Assembly: GCA_031280115.1 (NCBI GenBank)
Contig: JAITHF010000218.1
Span: forward strand, 1 to 18,382
Source: Spirochaetaceae bacterium
GTDB taxonomy: Bacteria; Spirochaetota; Spirochaetia; Treponematales; Breznakiellaceae
Length of the DNA stretch: 18,382 nucleotides
Direction of reading: 5' to 3'
In this document: positions 1-5,365 of the stretch, one piece after another
Position numbering within the stretch: the stretch's first letter is position 1
Layout: each line of letters begins with the position of its first letter
Notes under the pieces: generated by a model
Database searches by the model: none
What the model was told of the DNA's origin: nothing
The model's input: only the letters and a program-made list of their open reading frames with translations
Program-made: the position numbers and the translations under genes

Positions 1-603
1 CCCCGCTGCGAGCGCGCTGGGGAGGTGGTCTTGGTGAGAGCCGACGCCGGGAACAACCATTCCCGCCCCCGCCCCAGGGCTGTCCTGCATCCATGCGGCC
101 CAGGCATTGAGGCACGCTGCCCAGGCTTCCCGCTCCCGCCCTGCGGCAAAGCGCTCCCGGGACAGGCCCAGCCAGTACGCCTGACCTTCGGCGCCGGCGG
201 CGCGGTAGGCGGCGCCCTGGTCCGGGGGCGCCTGCTTCCCCTCGCCGGCCCGGCGCCGGTTATACAGGTACACTGCGGCGCAGGCAGCCCCGGCGCTTAT
301 GCCCAGACTGAGGGCGGTGAAGAGCGCGGCGGCGGCGATTTTTTTAATGAGGGAGAAATCAGCGGGCACACTGAATTGTTTCTGGTTTGTTTCTTTTATT
401 TTGAAGCCTATGCCCCACGTTTTCTTGACCCCCCCGAAATCAGGGGATTCAAGGATGGTTTCAAGGACATTGAGGGGCGCTTCAGCCTGGCCGTGAAGGG
501 AAGGCCCGGCAAGGCCGGTCAAGAGGGACGCGGCCAGCACCGCCGTAAAGCGCTTCGCCTGCGCCTGTTTCCCTCTGGCGTTGCCGCTTTCATACATAGT
601 CAT
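1..603 (-). CDS. Partial gene for a secreted or membrane-anchored protein of unknown function
   Basis: An open minus-strand frame runs from an ATG at 603 off the left edge of the window, giving 201 residues and no stop. I do not recognise the family. Residues about 16-40 look like a signal peptide: basic KR, then hydrophobic AVLAASLLTGLAG, ending near HGQA. After a soluble stretch of about 45 residues there is a strong membrane segment at about 89-114 (IAAAALFTALSLGISAGAACAA), followed by the positive stop YNRRR. The remainder is an Ala/Trp-rich helical part with several conserved-looking Trp residues. The predicted topology is a short exported N-terminal part, one membrane span and a cytoplasmic C-terminal part. 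No clear ribosome-binding site precedes ATG 603 or the alternative ATG at 597. This frame was chosen over a plus-strand frame covering the same bases because only this one gives sensible export and membrane signals. Confidence 0.62.
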   Translation of the reverse strand, partial: MTMYESGNARGKQAQAKRFTAVLAASLLTGLAGPSLHGQAEAPLNVLETILESPDFGGVKKTWGIGFKIKETNQKQFSVPADFSLIKKIAAAALFTALSLGISAGAACAAVYLYNRRRAGEGKQAPPDQGAAYRAAGAEGQAYWLGLSRERFAAGREREAWAACLNAWAAWMQDSPGAGAGMVVPGVGSHQDHLPSALAAG

Positions 604-720
604 AGAGGCGCGCCAAAGAGGGCGGCGGCGCTTGGTTTCGCAAGATTCTTCACATCCTCACATCCTTAAATCTTCACATCTTCAAATCCATGCGCCCTCC
701 TGTTATATATGGGCTGCGCT
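604..720 (-). promoter_or_regulatory. Transcribed leader with an unused-looking Shine-Dalgarno and mini-ORFs
   Basis: Downstream of the proposed promoter the minus strand carries a perfect AGGAGG (696-701). Four bases later comes ATG (689-691), which opens only a five-codon frame, MDLKM, ending at 674. The next 35 bases are purine-rich GATGTGA/GAAGAT repeats. A GTG in this stretch opens a 17-codon frame whose stop overlaps the ATG at 603 as ATGA, which would allow translational coupling. The strong ribosome-binding site therefore does not serve the long gene directly. A leader peptide or a recent frame disruption would both explain this. Confidence 0.35.
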
Positions 721-726
721 GCGGAA

Positions 727-756
727 AAAATACCCCGCCCTTTCGTAGAGAGTCAA
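727..756 (-). promoter_or_regulatory. Sigma-70-like promoter for the left-edge gene
   Basis: On the minus strand, TTGACT (751-756) and TATTTT (727-732) are separated by 18 bp. This is a good match to the housekeeping consensus and would place the transcript start near 720, ahead of the leader described separately. It faces away from the kinase gene promoter. Confidence 0.5.
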
Positions 757-782
757 CCCTTTGCGCCTCCGGGGGAGGGTTG
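754..782. promoter_or_regulatory. Inverted repeat between two divergent promoters, candidate operator
   Basis: CAACCCT (754-760) and AGGGTTG (776-782) are perfect 7-bp inverted arms with a 15-bp spacer. The left arm overlaps the -35 box of the minus-strand promoter. The right arm ends 8 bp before the -35 box of the kinase promoter. Two direct copies of TTGTAAaGGA follow at 780-789 and 790-798. The position fits a shared operator, but the function is inferred from layout only. Confidence 0.3.
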
Positions 783-789
783 TAAAGGA

Positions 790-818
790 TTGTAAGGAAG
801 ACGGCCTTTGGCTATAAT
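790..818 (+). promoter_or_regulatory. Sigma-70-like promoter for the PfkB kinase gene, predicted leaderless
   Basis: TTGTAA (790-795), a 17-bp spacer and a perfect TATAAT (813-818) lie just before the ATG at 824. Only five bases separate the -10 box from the ATG, so transcription should start at or next to the A of the start codon. No Shine-Dalgarno is present. Confidence 0.6.
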
Positions 819-823
819 CGGGT

Positions 824-1729
824 ATGTTTCTTACGGTCTGCATGAATCCTACTATTCAAAAAACCCTGCGCTTCACCGGCTTGGTTACGGACAGGGTAAA
901 CCGGACAAGCTGTTACCGGACCGACCCTTCCGGTAAGGGCGTAAACGTGAGCCGCGTGCTTTCCCAGTTGGGAAAACAATGCCTGCACCTCACCCAGCTT
1001 GGGGGGCCCCTGCGCCCTCTGTTCCTCGATCTTTGCGGCAAAGACCGAATCCCCCTCCAATGGGTAGAAAGCGAAAGCCCTATCCGCTTTTGTTACACCC
1101 TTATAAACGACGCCGACCGCAGCGTTACCGAGCTTGTTGAAGAGGCCGAACCGGTTGCCGCCGGCACTGAAGGGCGGCTTATGGAGGCGTACCAGCAGGC
1201 TTTAGGCGGCGTTACATGGGTTATCATTTCAGGAACCAAAGCCGCGGGCTTTTCGGACGATGCAGTGCCGGAGATGGTGCGGGCCGCGAAAGCGGCGGGG
1301 AAAAAGGTGCTGCTTGACCTGCGCGGCGAGGATCTGAGGCGCAGCCTCCGGTATAAGCCGGACATTATTAAGCCCAACCTCTCTGAGTTTATCCAGACCT
1401 TCGCGCCGGAAGACGCAGGAACCGGCGGCGGCGGGGCCCTCGAAGGCCGGATACGCCGCATTGCCCTGGGCCTTGCCGGAGAATACCAGTGCCGCGTTGT
1501 CCTTACCCGGGGCGCTGAGCCGGTCTGGTTCGCCGAAGGCAGCCGGTTTTCCGAGGCTGCTTTCGAGCCTGCCCCGCCGGTTAATACCACCGGTTCAGGC
1601 GACGCCTTCACCGCGGGCCTGGCGGCGGCGCTGGAAACAGGCGCCGCCCTTGCTGACGCGGTTCTTGCGGGGATTGCCTGCGGCGCCTGTAACGCGCGCC
1701 TCTTTCGGGTCGGCGCCATACAGGGCTAA
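824..1729 (+). CDS. PfkB-family sugar kinase, 1-phosphofructokinase / tagatose-6-phosphate kinase type
   Basis: The 301-residue product has the usual length of the FruK/LacC branch of the PfkB (ribokinase) family, cytoplasmic enzymes that transfer phosphate from ATP to a phosphorylated sugar. The N-terminus MFLTVCMNPT aligns with the start of this branch, fixing the ATG at 824. Visible motifs are the glycine-rich sugar-binding signature PSGKGVNVSRV (35-45), TELVE (102-106, corresponding to the phosphate-contacting TExNE of FruK), KPNLSE (183-188), and the ATP-site signature NTTGSGDAFTAG (254-265) with catalytic base Asp260. One oddity: the family's NPAID near residue 8 is NPTIQ here, so the Asp that usually contacts the substrate is replaced by Gln. 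The exact substrate is therefore uncertain. The gene stands alone on its strand and its stop codon overlaps the convergent J-domain gene by 4 bp. Confidence 0.88.
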   Translation: MFLTVCMNPTIQKTLRFTGLVTDRVNRTSCYRTDPSGKGVNVSRVLSQLGKQCLHLTQLGGPLRPLFLDLCGKDRIPLQWVESESPIRFCYTLINDADRSVTELVEEAEPVAAGTEGRLMEAYQQALGGVTWVIISGTKAAGFSDDAVPEMVRAAKAAGKKVLLDLRGEDLRRSLRYKPDIIKPNLSEFIQTFAPEDAGTGGGGALEGRIRRIALGLAGEYQCRVVLTRGAEPVWFAEGSRFSEAAFEPAPPVNTTGSGDAFTAGLAAALETGAALADAVLAGIACGACNARLFRVGAIQG

Positions 1730-2202
1730 TCAGCTTTGCCGGTCCTCCGCCACCGTTCTATGCGGTCAAAGGCCGCGTTTATCCGGGCGGATTTCTCTGT
1801 GGCTTTACGCATATTGCCGTCGTGTCCGGCATGGCGGTCCGGGTGGTGTATCTTGAGCAGCCGTTTATACGCTGTTTTACATTCGTCCGCCGAGGCGCCG
1901 GCGGCAAGGCCGAGCTCGGCGAAATCCCTTGCAAGCGCCGCGGCGCCGCCGCTTGCCGGGTGTTCTCCTGCGGCGCCGCCGGAGAAGCCGCTGCCGGCGC
2001 TGGAACGGGAACCGGAACCGGCGCTGGAGCTGGAAAAAGTCTCTTCCCGGTTCCCGCCTTTCAGAAAGTCGTTAAGATCGTCATAGGCCGCTGCCGCGTC
2101 AGGATCCGTAAACGTGCGGCCAGAGGGCTTTGTGCTCAAATCCCCCTCATCCTCAAGGAGGTAACTCCTCACCAGGTCCGCAAGCCGTTCGATAATGCCC
2201 AT
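1726..2202 (-). CDS. Small protein with C-terminal J-domain, DnaJ-like co-chaperone
   Basis: The 158-residue product ends in a J-domain (about residues 92-153) with the invariant HPD at 120-122, the signature that stimulates Hsp70 (DnaK) ATPase. The order is reversed relative to classical DnaJ: a short N-terminal segment (MGIIERLADLVRSYL, amphipathic), an acidic part, a flexible Ser/Gly/Ala linker at about 56-90, then the J-domain at the end. There is no Gly/Phe region, zinc-binding cysteine cluster or substrate-binding domain, so it is a specialised J-protein that likely directs DnaK to one partner. It is the third and last gene of the HEAT operon, starting 4 bp after the stop of the 541-residue HEAT gene, which suggests those proteins as partners. 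The TAG stop overlaps the stop region of the convergent kinase gene. A poor ribosome-binding site (GAGGAAC, about 14 bp upstream) fits translational coupling. Confidence 0.85.
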   Translation of the reverse strand: MGIIERLADLVRSYLLEDEGDLSTKPSGRTFTDPDAAAAYDDLNDFLKGGNREETFSSSSAGSGSRSSAGSGFSGGAAGEHPASGGAAALARDFAELGLAAGASADECKTAYKRLLKIHHPDRHAGHDGNMRKATEKSARINAAFDRIERWRRTGKAD

Positions 2203-2206
2203 TCTT

Positions 2207-3832
2207 TTACGGGTTCCTCATGTACGCTTCAAGTTCAATGATAGGCGCCAGGTCTTTTTTGGGAAAGCCTGCGGCGATAAACTTTTCGTAGTATTCGTAC
2301 GCCTTCGGGTGCTTGTTGGTAAACGCCTGCCCTAAGATGTTGACGAACGTGGTCGAGTAATAGGGATGCGTGCTGGACGTTTGCTTTTTAATGCGGTCTA
2401 CCACGTGGTCCAGCATCATGGTCCAGGTTTCCACGTCGTCGTTATACAGCATAGCCGCGGCTATATCAAAGGTATGGCCGGTTACAAAGTGTTTCGCCCA
2501 CCGCCGGTCCCAGGTCTTCTTGCTGTCCGGCGTCCAGTTGCTTCCCCACTCGATATTATACGCATGGAATATATGCCAGCAGTTATTTTTATCGACCCCT
2601 TTATGGCACTTTTCGTACACCTCTTGGGCAGTGAAAATCCGTATTGCCGCTTCGATTTTCCACTGCGAAAGGGCTTCGCCGCCTTTTTCGGCAAGGCGGT
2701 AGACGATTTCGTTTTTCTGTTTCGTGTCCGCGCCCATAAGGATTTCAAAAACCTTGCCCAGCTCAAGAAGGTTCCACGCTTCGGAACGGAAATCCTTGTC
2801 CGTAAGGGCCTTCTCAAGAAAACACAGCCCCGCCTCATCGTCCCGGTCAGCGATAACCTTCAAAAGGATCTTGAGTTTCGGCGCGTTGTCTTTATAAGCG
2901 GGCATAAGCGCGGCGGCCTGGGCGAGAACCTTTTCAAACACCGCCGGATTGCGGCTGGCTGTAAGGGCGTCCTCCAGAAAGCCGACAGCGGCTTTGCCGA
3001 GGGCCTCAAGCAGCGCTTCATCCCCCTTTGCGGAACCCATCTTTACAAGCGCCGCAAACGCCGCTCCCTTGGGTCCGGCTTTCCGGTCTTTCGTGTAGGA
3101 GAGCAGCATTTCCTCGTACTTAGGATCCTCCCCGAATATGCGTACCGCCGCGGCCATGACGTGCTCCGACCCTTCGGCAAGGGCTCTTTCCGCAAGGGGT
3201 ATGGCAGCGGCGCCTTTTAACCGGTAGATGGCCGTTAAAAGCCGCGCGTGGCCCTTGCCGCCTTGCAGGTCAAGCGCCGCCTCCGCAAAGGGGATTATTT
3301 CCGCGCCGATGTCGGGAATAACCGTTTCCGCCACATACGCCGAGATAGGGGTCTTTTTCCCCCCCACAGCGGCGCAGTACCAGCGGAACAGGCGGGGGTC
3401 CCGGTGGCGGCCCGCCTCGAAAACCGCCTCTATGCTTCCCGCGTTTTCCATAGAACCTGAAGTAAGCCGGTCTATAAGGGGGCTTAGTTCGGAATAGGGG
3501 ATGTTTCCCGCAGGAAGAGGGGTTTGGGCCCAGGCCGGGGCCCCGCCTGTTTCAGGGGGAGGGGCGCCGGTTTCGGCGGTTCCCTGGGTATAGCGCAGGG
3601 AATAGAGGAGCATCCCCGCGTCCATAAGGGCCTCAGGGGAGTCTTTACTGTCAGCCGTAAGGAGCGCGTCCAGCCGTTCCGCAAGGGTTTTAAAGACCGG
3701 CGCCTTTTCCCCCAGTTTCTGGAGCGGGGGGATATATTTTTTTATCCGCGGGTCCCCGGCGGCAAGGGCGCTGCCTGCAACCGCCAGGCGGGTAATTTCG
3801 TCATGCACGTCGTTGAGAATGGGAAGGCCCAT
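2207..3832 (-). CDS. HEAT-like alpha-solenoid protein, full-length paralogue
   Basis: The 541-residue soluble protein has no signal peptide. From about residue 130 to 390 it is a run of paired helices with repeated small/hydrophobic patterns (for example AAAVRIFGEDPKYEEMLLSY and GKAAVGFLEDALTASRNP), typical of HEAT/ARM-type solenoids that act as protein-binding scaffolds. The C-terminal 140 residues differ: Trp/Tyr/His-rich, with a CHKGVDKNNCWHIFHAYNIEWG stretch I do not recognise. Residues 1-115 are nearly identical to those of the adjacent 236-residue gene, with a Pro-rich linker (APPPETGGAPAW) between that N-terminal module and the solenoid. The start at 3832 is supported by an excellent TAGGAGG five bases before the ATG. 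It lies 9 bp after its paralogue and 4 bp before the J-domain gene, clearly one operon. No enzyme motif is visible and the role is unknown. Confidence 0.82.
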   Translation of the reverse strand: MGLPILNDVHDEITRLAVAGSALAAGDPRIKKYIPPLQKLGEKAPVFKTLAERLDALLTADSKDSPEALMDAGMLLYSLRYTQGTAETGAPPPETGGAPAWAQTPLPAGNIPYSELSPLIDRLTSGSMENAGSIEAVFEAGRHRDPRLFRWYCAAVGGKKTPISAYVAETVIPDIGAEIIPFAEAALDLQGGKGHARLLTAIYRLKGAAAIPLAERALAEGSEHVMAAAVRIFGEDPKYEEMLLSYTKDRKAGPKGAAFAALVKMGSAKGDEALLEALGKAAVGFLEDALTASRNPAVFEKVLAQAAALMPAYKDNAPKLKILLKVIADRDDEAGLCFLEKALTDKDFRSEAWNLLELGKVFEILMGADTKQKNEIVYRLAEKGGEALSQWKIEAAIRIFTAQEVYEKCHKGVDKNNCWHIFHAYNIEWGSNWTPDSKKTWDRRWAKHFVTGHTFDIAAAMLYNDDVETWTMMLDHVVDRIKKQTSSTHPYYSTTFVNILGQAFTNKHPKAYEYYEKFIAAGFPKKDLAPIIELEAYMRNP

Positions 3833-3841
3833 ACATTCCTC

Positions 3842-4552
3842 CTAAAGAGCGGGGGCTTTGCCCCGTTTTAAAAATGCCGGAACGAGCCGGCGTATCATCG
3901 TATCAAACCGTTCCCGCCGTTGCAAGCGCCGGACAAGCGTTTCAAGCCGCGCCCGGGCCAAGCCGTCTTTTTTTATCCCTGTTCCGGTTCTAAGCGCCGC
4001 CTGTATAAAGGGGATTACCGGGCTTCCCGCTTTGGGAATGAGGCGCTTGAGCGCGTAGGTTCCGGCAGGGGCGGGCGGTTCTGCCAGGGCGGCGCGGCAG
4101 TACAGGGCAAAGAGCCGGGGGTCTTTATGGCCGCCTGCTGAGGCGGAAAGCGCTTTAAGCGGCCCAAGGGGGCCGCCGTCCGCGAGGGCTGAGGCGGCCT
4201 GAGTCAGAAGGGAATACGAAAGGCTGGTCACGGGAAGGGGGGTTTGGGCCCAGGCCGCATCCCCGCCTGTTTCAGGGGAAGGGGCGCCGGCCCCGGCGGT
4301 TCCCTGGGTATAGCGCAGGGAAGCGAGGAGCATCCCCGCGTCCATAAGGGCCTCAGGGGAATCTTTGGCGCTGGCGCCAAGAAGCGTTTCCAGCCGTTCC
4401 GCAAGGGTTTTAAAGACCGGCGCCTTTTCCCCCAGCCTCTTGAGCGGGGGGATATATTTTTTTATCCCCAGGTCCCCGGCGGCAAGGGCGCTGCCGGCAG
4501 CGGCCAGGCGGGTAATTTCGCCGTACACGTCGTTGAGAATGGGAAGGCCCAT
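3842..4552 (-). CDS. Short paralogue of the HEAT-like protein, tandem duplicate
   Basis: The 236-residue product shares its first 115 or so residues almost unchanged with the 541-residue neighbour, including MGLPILNDV, GSALAAGD, IKKYIPPL, GEKAPVFKTLAERL, KDSPEALMDAGMLL and the SLRYTQGTA linker start. It then diverges and ends in a basic helical tail (RARLETLVRRLQRRERFDTMIRRL). It holds only about two solenoid repeats. The start is fixed by GAGGAGGAATGT before the ATG, identical in layout to the next gene. The coding sequence plus its 9-bp spacer equals exactly 720 bp, the offset of the tandem duplication. It could be a shortened functional partner of the long protein or a duplicate on its way to decay; the intact frame and intact ribosome-binding site favour function. 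Confidence 0.75.
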   Translation of the reverse strand: MGLPILNDVYGEITRLAAAGSALAAGDLGIKKYIPPLKRLGEKAPVFKTLAERLETLLGASAKDSPEALMDAGMLLASLRYTQGTAGAGAPSPETGGDAAWAQTPLPVTSLSYSLLTQAASALADGGPLGPLKALSASAGGHKDPRLFALYCRAALAEPPAPAGTYALKRLIPKAGSPVIPFIQAALRTGTGIKKDGLARARLETLVRRLQRRERFDTMIRRLVPAFLKRGKAPAL

Positions 4553-4562
4553 ACATTCCTCC

Positions 4563-4673
4563 TCAAAAGCGGGGGGCTTTGCCCTGTTTTAAAAATGCCG
4601 GAGCGAGCCGGCGTATCATCGTATCAAACCGTTCCTGCCTTTGCAAGCGCCGGACAAGCCTTTCAAGCCGCGC
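4563..4673 (-). pseudogene. 5'-truncated third copy of the HEAT-like gene
   Basis: Read on the minus strand this segment encodes EARLERLVRRLQRQERF, then DTMIRRLAPAFLKQGKAP and a TGA stop. That is almost the same as the C-terminus of the 236-residue paralogue. Going upstream the frame stays open only to a TAA at 4737-4739 and contains no ATG, so nothing can start it. Homology to the paralogue stops abruptly at about 4673 at the sequence CCTCAGCGG, which is also the outer end of the repeat element further right. The gene body was apparently replaced by that repeat DNA. Confidence 0.72.
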
Positions 4674-4769
4674 CTCAGCGGAATTCGCCCCCTGCGGGGG
4701 ATTCAGGTGCTTCTCGCGGTGAGCGGGTTTGCACGTTTAGTCACAACCCAGAAGCGGCGCCTCAGCGGA
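4670..4769 (+). repeat. 13-bp direct repeat bracketing an 87-bp segment
   Basis: GCGCCTCAGCGGA occurs at 4670-4682 and again at 4757-4769. The first copy lies at the breakpoint of the truncated HEAT gene and the second at the left end of the inverted-repeat element. Between them is a short CCCCC-TGC-GGGGG hairpin (4688-4700), repeated at 18351-18363. The arrangement looks like nested or repeated insertion of the same element end. Confidence 0.6.
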
Positions 4770-5274
4770 CGTTGATGGCGCACGAGCGCTGCACACGTTG
4801 CCTTTAGGGGGTGGTTTGGAGGGTCTATGACCCTCCAAATTCTTCCCAAAGAGGCGCGGAAGCGCCGATAATTTATACGATACCAACAGGGCGCGATGGA
4901 AAAACCGGTTTTTCCGGTGTAAGCGGAAGGTTTGCGCGGTAGCGCGGAAGGTTTGCGCGGTAGCGCGGAAGGTTTGCGCGGTAGCGCGGAAGGTTTGCGC
5001 GTATACGCGGAAGGTTTGCGCGTGTACGCGGAAGGTTTGCGCGTACACGCGGAAGGTTTGCGCGTGTACGCGCAAAAGGTTTCCTGCCCCTGCATAAATC
5101 ATTATCGTATAATGAATTACCGGCGCTGCGCGCCTCTTTTAAGAGATGTGGTGGGTCCTAGACCCTCCACACCACCCATAAAGGCTGCCTGCGCTGCGCC
5201 GCTCACGCCTGCGAAGCCCCCTGAGGCGTTACGCCATGCGAGCCCTGCACCGCCATACGATGTGCTGTTGAAAC
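4760..5274. mobile_element. MITE-like repeat element with long imperfect inverted repeats
   Basis: There is no gene here. The left arm (about 4760-4882) and the right arm (about 5103-5227) match each other in inverted orientation, starting GCCTCAG and ending ATACGATA. In the 82-base inner part (4801-4882 against 5103-5184) roughly three quarters of positions agree by eye. Each arm contains its own hairpin: TTTGGAGGGTC-TAT-GACCCTCCAAA at 4815-4839, and a GGGTC/GACCC stem around 5151-5166. The core holds a 21-bp tandem array. On the right, homology to the copy inside the SNF2 gene continues to GTTTCAAC (reverse complement of 5267-5274). No transposase frame is present, so if mobile it would move in trans. 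Alternatively it is a BIME-like chromosomal repeat. Confidence 0.6.
4925..5071 (+). repeat. Seven-unit 21-bp palindromic tandem array
   Basis: GGAAGG recurs at 4925, 4946, 4967, 4988, 5009, 5030 and 5051, exactly 21 bp apart. Each unit is GGAAGGTTTG, CGCG, a variable 4-mer, CGC. The 4-mers are GTAG three times, then TATA, TGTA, TACA and TGTA, so the centre is CGCG-N4-CGCG; one unit is the perfect 12-bp palindrome CGCGTATACGCG. Degenerate units flank both ends. Because 21 is a multiple of three, the array is open in several frames and mimics heptapeptide-repeat proteins. Confidence 0.93.
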
Positions 5275-5315
5275 CCCCTATGTTTCATCCCGTAATCCCT
5301 GCAAAACTTTTTTTA

Positions 5316-5365
5316 TTCTCTTTTTTTTCTTTTTTCTTTTTTCTTTTTTCTCTTTTCTCTTTTCT
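5316..5365 (+). repeat. 50-base polypyrimidine tract, partly period 7
   Basis: An unbroken C/T run ends at the stop codon of the SWIM gene. Cytosines at 5329, 5336, 5343 and 5350 are spaced by 7 (TTTTTTC units), and the rest is less regular. On the SWIM mRNA this is a purine-only stretch right after the stop. It could form triplex DNA or be a slippage-prone tract. A shorter C/T run (6951-6972) lies in the promoter region at the other end of the SWIM gene. Confidence 0.85.

Larger units (their letters stand above)
3490..4673 (-). repeat. Tandem duplication with an exact 720-bp offset
   Basis: Bases 3490-3841 match 4210-4561, and 3842-3953 match 4562-4673, both at an offset of exactly 720 bp and with only scattered substitutions. 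The repeated segment covers the 3' end of the short HEAT gene, the intergenic AGGAGGAATGT and the first third of the next gene. At least two duplication events are implied, since three copies of the gene tail-to-head junction sequence (with the third lacking its gene body) can be traced. Confidence 0.85.

Noticed and set aside
25..669. Plus-strand frame of 214 codons at the left edge
   Set aside because: It gives a Pro/Gly/Arg-rich sequence without domains, while the opposite strand gives a signal peptide and membrane segment in the same bases.
4815..4839. Rho-independent terminator (11-bp hairpin)
   Set aside because: The stem is strong but no T-run follows on either strand. Diverged copies recur in the repeat element, including inside a coding sequence, so it is a repeat component.
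4925..5071. CRISPR array
   Set aside because: The repeat is 21 bp with no unique spacers; the only variable part is 4 bp per unit, and no cas genes are present.
4703..5102. Minus-strand frames across the array encoding RKPSAYT / RVYAQTF heptapeptides
   Set aside because: A 21-bp repeat without stops opens several frames at once. No Shine-Dalgarno is present, and the rest of each frame lies in the inverted-repeat arm. Translation cannot be excluded but is not supported.
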